A stretch of 64,000 bases of DNA. Origin: Roseibacillus sp. (lineage in GTDB: Bacteria > Verrucomicrobiota > Verrucomicrobiia > Verrucomicrobiales > Akkermansiaceae). The stretch covers positions 1-64,000 of the forward strand of contig NZAC01000001.1 of NCBI GenBank assembly GCA_002686085.1, given 5' to 3'. Positions 26,601-34,436 of this stretch are shown here, piece after piece. How positions within the stretch are numbered: the first letter of the stretch is position 1; each line of letters starts with the position of its first letter. A program made the position numbers and the translations under genes. The notes beneath the pieces were generated by a model. It made no database searches and was not told the DNA's origin. It was given only the letters and a program-made list of their open reading frames with translations.

Positions 26601-26941
26601 GTGAGACTAACGAGTTCGGAGCCTCGCTCCCGGTATACAAGACCCTGCCGGTTGATGCTGGAGGTGTATTGGAGGGCACGGGGGATCCCACTCTTGATGG
26701 GGATGTTGAAAACGCCTTCGATCTCGTTGAGCGTCTCGCGAGGTCAGACCGGGTCCGCCAGTCAATCATTCGGTATGCCTTTCGCTTTTTTCTCGGTCGG
26801 AATGAAACGCTTTCGGATTCCAAAACGTTGATGGATGCGGATAAGGCATATCTTGAAAATGGGGGGAGTTTTGATGAAGTGATTGTGTCTCTTCTGACCT
26901 CGGACTCCTTCGTGTTACGCAAATCAAGCCCTACAGAATAA
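23681..26941 (+). CDS. Secreted DUF1592/1588/1585 protein, c-type cytochrome-like, second copy
   Basis: 1086 residues. Signal-peptide-like stretch at about 20-38 (HGIFALWCLCAMQLPARSAP), so initiation may be at 23681 or slightly downstream. First heme-type motif C67-V-S-C70-H71 in the segment ETYCVSCHGPKKQKGKIRFD. The middle is a long charged helical region (about 280-520) without the PA14-like insert of the first copy. Then come ALAYALTDASPDDQL (DUF1592-type), a second motif C932-W-R-C935-H936 with KMDPLGFAFENFDDFG (DUF1588), and DUF1585 near the end (RYAFRFFLGRNETL). Function unknown. It is only weakly similar to the first copy outside the conserved blocks, so this is divergence rather than recent duplication. 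It is followed after 3 bp by its DUF1552 partner. Confidence 0.88.
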   Translation: MKKAKVRFDVGLIKGNSWRHGIFALWCLCAMQLPARSAPIAEGELRGVTLDPVQLKVGATKLLETYCVSCHGPKKQKGKIRFDVLESIDAVDRQALLAQVQDVVHLKEMPPDEANQPTTHERELLLLWVNSQLTGKAAKALEEKLQRFEYGNVVPHEQLFSGDYANLPGSTSDRRWLISEFIFNEKINRLLDYRPARTIYGSPQQVHGDSGVHWSPKTERGSKSRRAITNPYLLPEKVGVRYSAHKRLTTGHLLTMIGNAKRVAAHMSSEVTMKARYPATYALMEGELEHREILRRREEFLRTYPFMEQLLQEMYGERHEKLLPKFVRKKISYPGPPKHSNNRIQKRHQNLEFLERFDKDDIRAILEGITTYSRNSFEVQELKDRSETDNRGNLVWAPYSEANRAEYDEIIRQCERDWWREGVSDYRIENRITTMKLFYDTWDMKRLYLHVKNGNFGRPKYIPLNDAEMAVLTDKIRQHRNKGDRYSEIIDKCLADWDRSFKAKREVEGDRGEALVDGMIAELFEAILERLPTQRECVENAEQFNLYAEKIGRQKAIGKLIESLVLSSEFAYRDEFGQGVEDADGRRMMSPRSASYALAYALTDASPDDQLKQAVEAGRLTTRKDYEREVRRMLGRRDQWCVIDENVQAANLNASVTNQPIRKLRFFREFFGYPKAQDVFKDDSRFGAGRHEQAVSRLIDEADMLVEHILERDEQVFEQLLTTDRFFIYHSGDNKAMKAGSEQLNKVYEYFGNLDWQDWQPEDIAPHREFLLTIWEFQKTRGGENKALLTTLKRMMPALELHFGQGQASGMPYMKMSMGFWHGGNVLGRTGQQMRGEQVTSYWNIDWKTWDYPSSQPAFVPNRKGILTHPAWLIAHAQNLETDPIHRGKWVREKLLAGTIPDVPITVDAVIPPDHHKTLRQRMEIRTGDSYCWRCHQKMDPLGFAFENFDDFGRFRTEERLEHPDNLLREAKRGETNEFGASLPVYKTLPVDAGGVLEGTGDPTLDGDVENAFDLVERLARSDRVRQSIIRYAFRFFLGRNETLSDSKTLMDADKAYLENGGSFDEVIVSLLTSDSFVLRKSSPTE

Positions 26942-26944
26942 GCA

Positions 26945-28342
26945 ATGTATCTCAGTCGAAGAGAACTCCTGAAGAAAACGGCCCTGGGGACCGCCAGTCT
27001 GGCGCTTAGTCCATCATTCAGCCACCTTTTGGGTGCTCCGGTGAATGGGAGAAGTCAAACTCCGCACCGATTTGTGTTTATTCGAAAGTCCAACGGTAAT
27101 TTGCCTACCCAGTTCGGGCTTCCGTCCTTCTCTCAGCAAGAGTTAAAAAAACACGAGGAGAAGGAAGCCTTCGAGGTGGATCTGGACCGACATGAGTTGC
27201 CTGACTGGTTGAAAGGGTTGGACTCCTACAAGGAGAGCATGACCATTCTGCATGGCATCTCCATGTCGGTCAGTGGGGGAGGACATTACTCTTATTCGGG
27301 CTGCATGGGGGCATACAAAGCTGGTCGGGATATTCTCAGTAATATTAAGTGGGCAACGGTAGACTTCGAGTTAGCCCGCCTCTTTCCTTCTCCTTTCGGT
27401 CATGTCGAGATGTCGTTGGCCGTGCCGCACGGCCGGGACCACCGGACCGGGATCGTTTCGGGGTATTCCGCCCCGGCCGCTAAGCAGCGCAATTACTGCT
27501 ACGCCGATCCCATGACTGCCTATCAGGAATTATTCAAGTCTGTGATTAATACTGATGAGGCGGGTTCCGACAATGCACTACTCGACTACCTGCACGACAA
27601 GGAACAGCGCCGGTTAAAAGGTCTTGATGGAGACGAGCGCCTTAAAATCAGCGACCAGATAGATTCTCTTCAGTCGATCCGCGACCGGAATTCCCAGGTT
27701 GGCTCTCTGAGCGAAAAGATCAGGCAATATTTGCCTAAGATTAAGCCCATTCATGCGGACGGTGGTGCCGATGCAACTCTGCCGCAGAAACAGGCAGCCT
27801 TTACCGATGTCATTGTTGGAGCGCTAGCCTCGGGGTTGACGAACGTGGTGACCTATACCATCGATGACCTAGGGACAGATATAACCTCGCTCCCGGAGAA
27901 TGAGCAGAAGACGAGTATCCACCAAATCGGGCATGGAGGGCAGATTTCCGGGGCTGCGAGAATGAGAGACGCGATCAAAACACATCATATGAAGCAGGTG
28001 GCCACCCTTGTGAGTCGGCTTAAAGCCATTCCGGAGGGGAAGGGGACGATGTTCGATAACACGACGATTATCTATATGCCCGAGACCGGGGCTGGACATC
28101 ATGGCCCGGATACCGAGGCCCCAATGGTTCTTTTGACGGGAAGTAACTCCAAGCTTGATCTTGCAGGTCGCTACGTTCGGCTGCCGTTCCATGGAACGGA
28201 GGGGCACAAGACACTGAGTAACTGGTATACGACGCTGCTCAATGCCTATGGCAATCCAATTCAGCACTATGGAGATCTCGACCTGACCATGCAACGTAAT
28301 CGCCTGGAGCAACGCGGGGCGATCAATCGATTCCTAACTTAA
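26945..28342 (+). CDS. DUF1552 protein, TAT-exported, second copy
   Basis: 465 residues. Twin-arginine-like N terminus SRRELLKKTALGTASLALSP. DUF1552 features: RFVFIRKSNGNLPTQFG, MTILHGISMSVSGGGHYSYS, SLAVPHGRDHRTGIVSGYS, DGGADATLPQKQAAFTDVIV, HQIGHGGQISG (histidine cluster at the position of HGFSHHG in the other copy), and TTIIYMPETGAGHHGPDTE with VLLTGSNSKLDL near the end. It starts 3 bp after the DUF1592-type gene, so the pair is certainly co-transcribed; the gene order is the reverse of the pair at 10.6-14.9 kb. Enzymatic function unknown; acts outside the cytoplasmic membrane by its signal. Confidence 0.87.
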   Translation: MYLSRRELLKKTALGTASLALSPSFSHLLGAPVNGRSQTPHRFVFIRKSNGNLPTQFGLPSFSQQELKKHEEKEAFEVDLDRHELPDWLKGLDSYKESMTILHGISMSVSGGGHYSYSGCMGAYKAGRDILSNIKWATVDFELARLFPSPFGHVEMSLAVPHGRDHRTGIVSGYSAPAAKQRNYCYADPMTAYQELFKSVINTDEAGSDNALLDYLHDKEQRRLKGLDGDERLKISDQIDSLQSIRDRNSQVGSLSEKIRQYLPKIKPIHADGGADATLPQKQAAFTDVIVGALASGLTNVVTYTIDDLGTDITSLPENEQKTSIHQIGHGGQISGAARMRDAIKTHHMKQVATLVSRLKAIPEGKGTMFDNTTIIYMPETGAGHHGPDTEAPMVLLTGSNSKLDLAGRYVRLPFHGTEGHKTLSNWYTTLLNAYGNPIQHYGDLDLTMQRNRLEQRGAINRFLT

Positions 28343-28437
28343 AAAATCGATAGGACGGTAACCGCGACGCGAATAGTCAGCGCCCTGATTTTGGTTCTGG
28401 CACTTATCAGTCTCTTAACCACTATTCCCGGTAAGAA

Positions 28438-29940
28438 ATGAAAAAGCGTGGTTTAGTTTGTCTCGCACTGCTGCTCCTGCCTGAGGCCTTGGTGGGTCAG
28501 GTGCACTATTTCGAAAACGGGCGCCCCTGGAATCAGAAAGCGGGCTCGGGACCGGACGCCGAAGTGAATGGTTGGTTCTACAACCTTGGCATCACTGGGA
28601 TGCGGGCCGAGCTCATTGCCAAGGATCCGAAATTCCTGCTTGTCCGGCATGTGTTCGATGGAGGTCCCGCCGCGGGCAAGGTCAGAGTGGGCGATCTTGT
28701 AGTGGGGGCCAACGGTCGCGCCTTTGAGACACCCCACCGGAATGGCTACGGGATGAAGGTTTTCGGCCCAGACGGGCCCCTTTTCGACTTTGCGATGGCG
28801 TTGGAGGAGAGCCAGAGCAACGCTCGGAACGGCCGTTTGGATCTGGATCTCCAGCGGAAAGACGAGGTTCTCAAGGTTACTCTGGATGTCGGCACCCACT
28901 ACGGCACCTATGGCCCGAATTTCCCAACCGATTGCGCGAAGAGCACCCGCCTTCTGAAAGGGCTTCTTGATTATCTTTTAAAGACCCAGCGAGACGATGG
29001 CTCTTGGGGGAGTCCTCCGCATGATACCTTTGCTCCTCTTGCTCTGCTGGCCAGCGGCGAACAGAGACACATCGACCTCGTCAGAAAGAACGCGAAGTTT
29101 CACGCCCGAACTACCAAGGCCAAGGATCGGAGTTGGCTTATCAATTGGCGCTACATGGCGGCAGCCATTGTAATGAGCGAGTTCTACCTCGCCACCGGTG
29201 AGGAGTGGGTGCTACCGGAGCTCCAAGAGGTCTACGATTTCCTGATTTCGAGCCAGTATGTGGACATGTCCCAGATCGACGAGAAGTCACGCGAGACTCA
29301 CCCAGGGGCGGTCCCCAAGGACAAGATGGGTGCTCACGGTGGCTGGGGACACAACCCTGGGTTTGAGGGTTACGGGCCGATCAGTATGCTCACTGGGCAG
29401 GGCGCACTGGCCTTCGCCATGATGAAGCGCTGCGGTATCGAGGTGGATCGTGAGCGTCACGACAAGGCTTATGAGTTTCTTGGCCGGTCTTCTGGTCGTA
29501 ACGGCTATGTCTGGTATGCAGACCAGGCAGCCGGCCACGACAATTGGGCCGACATGGGTCGCACCGGAGCGGCCGGCATCGCCAACGCCATGAGTCCCTA
29601 CAACGACGACAGGTATCTCGAGCGGGCCCTTGCTCACGCAAAGGTGATTGGCAGGCATCCGGAGAGCTTTCCAGACACCCATGGATCTCCGGTCATGGGC
29701 ATGGCATATGCCGCTACTGCAGCTCATCTCGACCCTGCGAGCTTCCGGCGCTTGATGGATAAGAATAAGTGGTGGTTCATTCTGTCACAGTGTCTGGATG
29801 GAACCTTCTATTACCAACCGAACCGTGACAATGCGGGCTACGGTGCTGATTCCCGCCTTTCGGCCTCCGCGGTGACGGCCTTCATCCTGTCGCTGGATAA
29901 AAAGAGCTTGTGCCTTTCGGGGAAGAAGCCGGACCGTTGA
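28438..29940 (+). CDS. Secreted DUF6288 protein (PDZ-like plus alpha-toroid)
   Basis: 500 residues with a signal peptide (MKKRGLVCLALLLLPEALVG). About residues 25-140 hold a PDZ-like domain: VRHVFDGGPAAGKVRVGDLV carries the typical hydrophobic-G-x-P-A-x-x-x-x-x-x-x-G-D pattern. From about 160 it is alpha-helical with prenyltransferase/squalene-cyclase-like repeats (LLKTQRDDGSWGSPPHDTF resembles a QW motif), then MGAHGGWGHNPGFEGYGP and a C-terminal FYYQPNRDNAGYG segment. This architecture corresponds to DUF6288 proteins of PVC bacteria, whose function is unknown. It lies 95 bp after the DUF1552 gene and upstream of a membrane protein and a phosphoesterase. I infer a periplasmic binding or glycan-processing role only. 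Confidence 0.75.
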   Translation: MKKRGLVCLALLLLPEALVGQVHYFENGRPWNQKAGSGPDAEVNGWFYNLGITGMRAELIAKDPKFLLVRHVFDGGPAAGKVRVGDLVVGANGRAFETPHRNGYGMKVFGPDGPLFDFAMALEESQSNARNGRLDLDLQRKDEVLKVTLDVGTHYGTYGPNFPTDCAKSTRLLKGLLDYLLKTQRDDGSWGSPPHDTFAPLALLASGEQRHIDLVRKNAKFHARTTKAKDRSWLINWRYMAAAIVMSEFYLATGEEWVLPELQEVYDFLISSQYVDMSQIDEKSRETHPGAVPKDKMGAHGGWGHNPGFEGYGPISMLTGQGALAFAMMKRCGIEVDRERHDKAYEFLGRSSGRNGYVWYADQAAGHDNWADMGRTGAAGIANAMSPYNDDRYLERALAHAKVIGRHPESFPDTHGSPVMGMAYAATAAHLDPASFRRLMDKNKWWFILSQCLDGTFYYQPNRDNAGYGADSRLSASAVTAFILSLDKKSLCLSGKKPDR

Positions 29941-30031
29941 GTGGAGGCGGGTTGGCTTGTCGGCACTCGAGGCCTTTCCCTGACCGATGCAGTTCTGAAT
30001 AATACTGTCCTTGAAAGAACATCCTCTTTTC

Positions 30032-30940
30032 ATGATGCGATTCGCTGTCCTTGCGGGAATGATGACGATTTTTGGCGCAGTCTGGCCCGTATTGTTCAAC
30101 GGCGGCAGCGCAGCCGGGGAGTTATTGGTGCGAACGCATGAGGTAGAAGCGGCCGGTGATGCTGACTTCGAGGCGATGATGGAGGCCGAGCTTTATGGGG
30201 AAACAGGGAAGCTCGCAGGTCCTTTTATCGAACGCGATCCAGGATCCACCACTGGGCATGTGTCGCTACTGCGGGATCTGGATCGCGGAGTGGCTGTCCT
30301 GTGCCTATTACTGGTTGTAGGGCTGCCGTTTCTCTGTGGTAAGTGGCCCAAGTTGGCGTGGCTATACCTTTTGCCGGCCGGGTGGTTGCTGATGAACGCG
30401 CATGCCAGTGCAATGAATGGTGGTAAGGCCTTTGCGGCTTTGGCAGTACCAGCCCACGCAACGCGTTGGGGAATGTTTGTGGTATTGGCAATGTTGCTCT
30501 CGCGGAAATCGCAAACTGATCCCGTCGTAAACTGGGTGCTGCGCATTACGTGTGCGCTGACGTTTGCCATCCATGGCTGGGAGGCGTTCCAGCTCAGTCC
30601 GCCATTTCAGGATCTTCTGTATGCCACATTTGGGCACGTTGGGATTGGGCTCTCGGAGCCGGTGTGTCATGGTCTTCTTCGTGCCATTGGTGTGATGGAC
30701 CTTCTACTCGCTCTGGGTGTTACGGTCATTCATTTTCGTCCGCTTCTACTGTGGATGGGGTGTTGGGGGTTAATCACTGCTGCAAGCCGCCCTATCGCTA
30801 TGGGATTCGATGCTTGGCCCGAGTTCGCCATGCGTTTACCCAATAGTGCAGCGCCGTTGTTGGTGGTATTACTCGGTATGCCGGCGGCACTTTCACTGTA
30901 TCGTTCTAAAAGCACCACGCAGCAGGAACCTGCTACGTAA
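30032..30940 (+). CDS. Multi-pass membrane protein, unrecognised family
   Basis: About 302 residues from ATG 30032 (an in-frame TTG at 30011 would add seven residues). One N-terminal hydrophobic segment is followed by an acidic soluble loop (about 30-85), then at least six membrane segments, including GVAVLCLLLVVGLPFLC, WLYLLPAGWLLMNAHAS, WGMFVVLAMLLS, LLLALGVTVIHF and PLLVVLLGMPAALSLY. There is weak resemblance to DoxX-like or quinol-linked small membrane proteins, not enough to assign. The stop overlaps the next gene's start (TAATG), so it is translationally coupled to the phosphoesterase. Function unknown. Confidence 0.7.
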   Translation: MMRFAVLAGMMTIFGAVWPVLFNGGSAAGELLVRTHEVEAAGDADFEAMMEAELYGETGKLAGPFIERDPGSTTGHVSLLRDLDRGVAVLCLLLVVGLPFLCGKWPKLAWLYLLPAGWLLMNAHASAMNGGKAFAALAVPAHATRWGMFVVLAMLLSRKSQTDPVVNWVLRITCALTFAIHGWEAFQLSPPFQDLLYATFGHVGIGLSEPVCHGLLRAIGVMDLLLALGVTVIHFRPLLLWMGCWGLITAASRPIAMGFDAWPEFAMRLPNSAAPLLVVLLGMPAALSLYRSKSTTQQEPAT

Positions 30941-32295
30941 TGAAGAAGAGATCTACAAAACTACCCCTTATGAATACTAATCGAGTAAGCTTTATCGGAG
31001 CGAGCCTCAGCTTCTCTCTGATCGTCGCTGTGCATGCGGAGGATATCACCTTGGCGAAACTAGACGTCAAAACTCTGGTATCAAAGATGACGCCGCTCAA
31101 GGGTACAACCCCGGCGCAGTGGCGGGTGGTATGGACCGGTGATGCCAGCCGAGAGGCGACGATCTCCTGGACGACTGCTGAACCTGGAACCAAGCATATT
31201 GTTCACTATGGAGCTGAGTCTGGAGGGGACGACAAGAAATTCGCGCTGAGTCAAACCTGTCAGTCCAACGGGGCCTACAGCATCGAGCAGCCCAAGCCGC
31301 AAAAGCCCAAGGAAGGAGAATCAGCCGCAGAAGCTGCCAAGCGAAACTCACGGATGAAGATCTCTCCGGCCTATTATCATCACGCCAGAATCAAGAATTT
31401 GAATCCGGATACATGCTACTATTTTGTTCTGGAAAGCGACGGGGAGCAGTCCAGGGAGTTCTATTTCCGCACGGCTCCTGCTGAAGGGGATGACTTTACC
31501 CTGATTCACGGAGGTGACTCGCGTAGTGGCCATGCCGATCGTTGCCGGATGAATTTGCGCATTGCCGCGCAGGCGGCCTCGGAGACCAAGGTGTTGGCCT
31601 TCGCGCATGGCGGAGACTACATCGTGACAGGTTCAAAGTGGGAGCAATGGCGCTTATGGCTCAGTCAGCACGAGCTGACGACGCTAAAGGATGGTCGCGT
31701 GCTGCCCATTATTCCGACTAAGGGGAATCATGATGGCGGTAAGAATGGACTCTACTTCGAGGTGTTTGACTTAGCTGAAAAGACAGAGCGTTGGCATACA
31801 ACCATGCTCGGAAAGGATGTGGCGCTGGTGACTCTTGATACGAACTCGGCGGCAGGAGGAGCCCAAGCGGAATGGCTGGAGGCCGAGATGAGACGTCTCA
31901 GGCCGGAGGTTCGTTGGTTGCTCGTGCAGTATCACCGCCCCATGTATCCTGCTGTAAAGGGCCCAGCCAAGCATGCGCCCATCTTCTGTCCACTATTCGA
32001 CAAATATAATGTCGACATCGCATTGGAGTCAGATGGTCACTGCATGAAGCGGACGGTCCCAATTCGCGACGGTAAGAAGGATCCCTCCGGCATTGTGTAT
32101 GTAGGTGAGGGGGGGCTTGGTGTCGGCCAGCGAAAGACTAGTGAGGATCGGTGGTATATTAACGACGGCGGTAAGGCGGGCAGCGAACACCACGTCATCC
32201 AACTTGACTTTACGCCTGACAATATGCGAGTGCGTTTCATTCTGATGGATGGTTCGGTATGGGACGATCATATGATCAAGGTACGTAAACGCTGA
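30940..32295 (+). CDS. Exported purple-acid-phosphatase-like metallophosphoesterase
   Basis: 451 residues. Signal peptide after a basic N terminus (VSFIGASLSFSLIVAVHAED). About residues 60-180 form an Fn3-like N-terminal domain as in purple acid phosphatases (WRVVWTGDASREATISWTT, then DTCYYFVLESDG). The calcineurin-type metallophosphatase core follows: GGDSR (about 191-195), HGGD (223-226), KGNHDGG (GNHD at 262-265), VQYHRPMYP and SDGHCMKR, which gives the five-motif metal site. Likely a secreted phosphomonoesterase or diesterase. ATG 30940 overlaps the upstream stop. The gene converges with ssrA on the opposite strand. Confidence 0.88.
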   Translation: MKKRSTKLPLMNTNRVSFIGASLSFSLIVAVHAEDITLAKLDVKTLVSKMTPLKGTTPAQWRVVWTGDASREATISWTTAEPGTKHIVHYGAESGGDDKKFALSQTCQSNGAYSIEQPKPQKPKEGESAAEAAKRNSRMKISPAYYHHARIKNLNPDTCYYFVLESDGEQSREFYFRTAPAEGDDFTLIHGGDSRSGHADRCRMNLRIAAQAASETKVLAFAHGGDYIVTGSKWEQWRLWLSQHELTTLKDGRVLPIIPTKGNHDGGKNGLYFEVFDLAEKTERWHTTMLGKDVALVTLDTNSAAGGAQAEWLEAEMRRLRPEVRWLLVQYHRPMYPAVKGPAKHAPIFCPLFDKYNVDIALESDGHCMKRTVPIRDGKKDPSGIVYVGEGGLGVGQRKTSEDRWYINDGGKAGSEHHVIQLDFTPDNMRVRFILMDGSVWDDHMIKVRKR

Positions 32296-32428
32296 TCGCC
32301 GTGGTAGAGACCGTCTACGGCAGACTTCACCGATAAAGGAGGGGATCTATCATTACACCCAAACAGCGAGCGAGGATCTCGCCAGGTCCGAGGCCCACTG
32401 TTTAATTCAGAGGGTGATGATGAGAAAG

Positions 32429-32781
32429 TGGAGGCGAGGGGAGTCGAACCCCTGTCCTGGAGACTTTTCGCGCAAGCGTCTACATGTATAGCGGCCAGTT
32501 GGTGTTTAAGGGAGCCAGCCTCTGTCCGCCAGTCTGGTTCCCCGATTATCCTGTTTAGTCTTACAGGTCGACCCGGATACCCGGCCTCTCTGCCAGCCTG
32601 CTGGTGGTCGCGGACTGCCGTAGCAGGCGTTCGACAGTCCACGTCGCTGTCAATTAAGCAGCGAGTGCAAGCTCGTTGGAGTCTGCAGTTATGTTTTTTG
32701 ATCGGCTTTTTAGGAGGCCAACCGATCAACCTCCACATGCAACCTGCGTTTCCAACCTTCAGTCGAAACCGTGGCGCCCCC
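32429..32781 (-). ncRNA. ssrA: tmRNA (transfer-messenger RNA)
   Basis: Read on the minus strand, the 5' end is GGGGGCG followed by CCACGGTTTCGACTG, the conserved tmRNA 5' tRNA-like part. The 3' end is a T-arm (AGGGG, loop TTCGACT, CCCCT) followed by CGCCTCC and discriminator A. GGGGGCG pairs with CGCCTCC over seven base pairs, one of them G-U, forming the acceptor stem. CCA is not encoded (the next bases read CTT) and must be added. The mRNA-like part encodes ADSNELALAA-stop starting at a GCA resume codon, the same length as the E. coli tag and with its LAA end. Role: rescue of stalled ribosomes together with SmpB, which is not in this window. Length is about 353 nt. It is a one-piece, unpermuted tmRNA. 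Confidence 0.95.
32654..32686 (-). other. tmRNA proteolysis-tag reading frame (ADSNELALAA)
   Basis: The GCA resume codon at 32684-32686 (minus strand) opens a frame of ten codons, Ala-Asp-Ser-Asn-Glu-Leu-Ala-Leu-Ala-Ala, and a TAA at 32654-32656. The hydrophobic A-L-A-A end is the ClpXP/ClpAP-type degron of known tags. The exact resume codon is inferred from tag length and from the upstream CATAACT context. Confidence 0.85.
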
Positions 32782-32800
32782 GATTTCAGGGTGTGACGTA

Positions 32801-32828
32801 AATATGCCTTTAAAAATTTAATAATCAA
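32801..32828 (-). promoter_or_regulatory. Possible sigma-70 promoter of ssrA
   Basis: On the minus strand, TTGATT (32823-32828) and CATATT (32801-32806) are separated by 16 bp. They match the -35 and -10 consensus at 5/6 and 4/6 positions. This would start transcription about 13 nt before the mature tmRNA 5' end, leaving a short leader for RNase P to remove. Read by eye only. Confidence 0.35.
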
Positions 32829-33004
32829 GCTCGGGTGCGCCCTCTGGCGTTGCTCTGTGGCTCAGTTCCCTGAGCTGCCAACACATAATGTCCTCCCGGG
32901 CCCTCTCGTATCATCGGATCACACGGGTTGGCTCCTAGGTGATTGTCTTGTCGGTCACGCTCGATATACTTGGGGAGTCTGATTAGAGAGCTTGGCACAA
33001 TCCT

Positions 33005-34342
33005 ATGTTGAATATCTTCGGAAGCGCGCAAAGCGGATTCTGTGACCGGCAGTCACGGCGAAACTTTATCAAGGTGGGGGCGCTTGGTATGGGCGGTTTA
33101 AGCCTTCCGCAGCTGCTGCAAGCCGAGAGGGAAGCAAAGAACGGTCGCTCTCACAAGGCGGTCATCATGATCTACCTGCCGGGGGGGCCGCCTCACCAGG
33201 ACATGTATGATCTGAAGGTCGATGCCCCATCCAATATCCGCGGGGAATTTAGCCCCATATCGACGAATGTGCCAGGAATCCGGATCTGTGAGCACTTGCC
33301 CCGGATGGCGGCGATGGCAGACAAACTTGTCTTCGTGAACTCGCTTGTGGGTTCTATCGGGCAGCATGCGTCTTTTCAGTGCACCACCGGACGGAGTAGC
33401 AATAATCAGCCTGCAGGGGGCTGGCCTGAGCTTGGGACAGTGATTTCGCGTCTGCAGGGCGGAAAGAAACAAACCGTGCCAAATTACGTCAATCTCTCTC
33501 CAAAGATGAAGCATACGCCCTACAATTTTGGAAAGAACAGCTTCGTGGGAGTCGGGCACCGGGCGTTCATGCCATCAGGCGAAACTAAGTCGGATATGAC
33601 ACTCCAGGGCATCACGATGGAGCGTTTGGAGGATCGGCGTGCCTTACTTCGGAGTTTTGACGGGTTGCGTCGTAATCTCGATGCGAGTGGGATGATGGAG
33701 GGGTTGGACGCCTTCCAGGAGGAAGCGTTTGATCTTCTCACTTCCAGTCGCCTGCTTGAAGCCCTCGATCTTAGCAAGGAAGATCCTAAGGTTCGGGAGC
33801 GCTACGGAAAGGGAACAACTAAGGTGCAGGGGGATGCCGCTCCGCGCATGAATGAACAGTTTCTTGTCGCCCGGCGCCTCGTAGAAGCGGGTGCTCGAGT
33901 AGTGACGGTGAGTTACAGCTTCTGGGATTGGCACGGGAGTAATTTTTCAAGAGCCAAGGATAATTTCCCGGATTTTGATAGGGCCCTCACTGCGCTGGTT
34001 GACGATCTGCATGACCGTGGAATGGATGAGGATACAACCGTGATTGCCTGGGGTGAATTCGGACGGACCCCGACTATCAATGAGAAGGCGGGCCGGGACC
34101 ATTGGCCGCGGGTGGCTAACGCTCTGCTGGCATGTGGCGGAATGCGAACGGGACAAGTGATTGGTACGACAGATCGTCTGGGGGGAGAGGCCGATGAGCG
34201 GCCTGTGCACTTTCAGGAGATGTTTGCAACCCTGTATCACAACATGGGGATCGATATTAACAAGGCCACCCTGCCTGATTTGAGTGGTCGGCCCCAGTTT
34301 CTCGTGGATACGGAGCACCAGCCGCTTCCGGAGGTGATCTGA
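33005..34342 (+). CDS. DUF1501 protein, TAT-exported
   Basis: 445 residues. Twin-arginine motif SRRNFIKVGALGMGG at about residues 17-31. DUF1501 features: HKAVIMIYLPGGPPHQDMYD (family form L-x-G-G-P-S/P-H-x-D-x-D/Y), APSNIRGEFSPISTNVPGI, ICEHLPRMA, VVTVSYSFWDWHGSNF, TTVIAWGEFGRTPTINEKAGRD and DHWPRVANALLACGGM. These belong to the alkaline-phosphatase/sulfatase-like superfamily, but the family's activity is unestablished. DUF1501 genes are usually paired with DUF1549/DUF1553 cytochrome-like genes; here the gene is solitary, next to ssrA and an acyltransferase gene. Start ATG 33005 gives a normal TAT signal. Confidence 0.9.
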   Translation: MLNIFGSAQSGFCDRQSRRNFIKVGALGMGGLSLPQLLQAEREAKNGRSHKAVIMIYLPGGPPHQDMYDLKVDAPSNIRGEFSPISTNVPGIRICEHLPRMAAMADKLVFVNSLVGSIGQHASFQCTTGRSSNNQPAGGWPELGTVISRLQGGKKQTVPNYVNLSPKMKHTPYNFGKNSFVGVGHRAFMPSGETKSDMTLQGITMERLEDRRALLRSFDGLRRNLDASGMMEGLDAFQEEAFDLLTSSRLLEALDLSKEDPKVRERYGKGTTKVQGDAAPRMNEQFLVARRLVEAGARVVTVSYSFWDWHGSNFSRAKDNFPDFDRALTALVDDLHDRGMDEDTTVIAWGEFGRTPTINEKAGRDHWPRVANALLACGGMRTGQVIGTTDRLGGEADERPVHFQEMFATLYHNMGIDINKATLPDLSGRPQFLVDTEHQPLPEVI

Positions 34343-34436
34343 TAGCGACGACGTTAAGACTGGCAAGCTCCAAGGTATGTCCTGGAGGGAAGAGCGATCT
34401 CAGCTGCAATACTGAAACGGCCTAAGGTTGCCGTCT

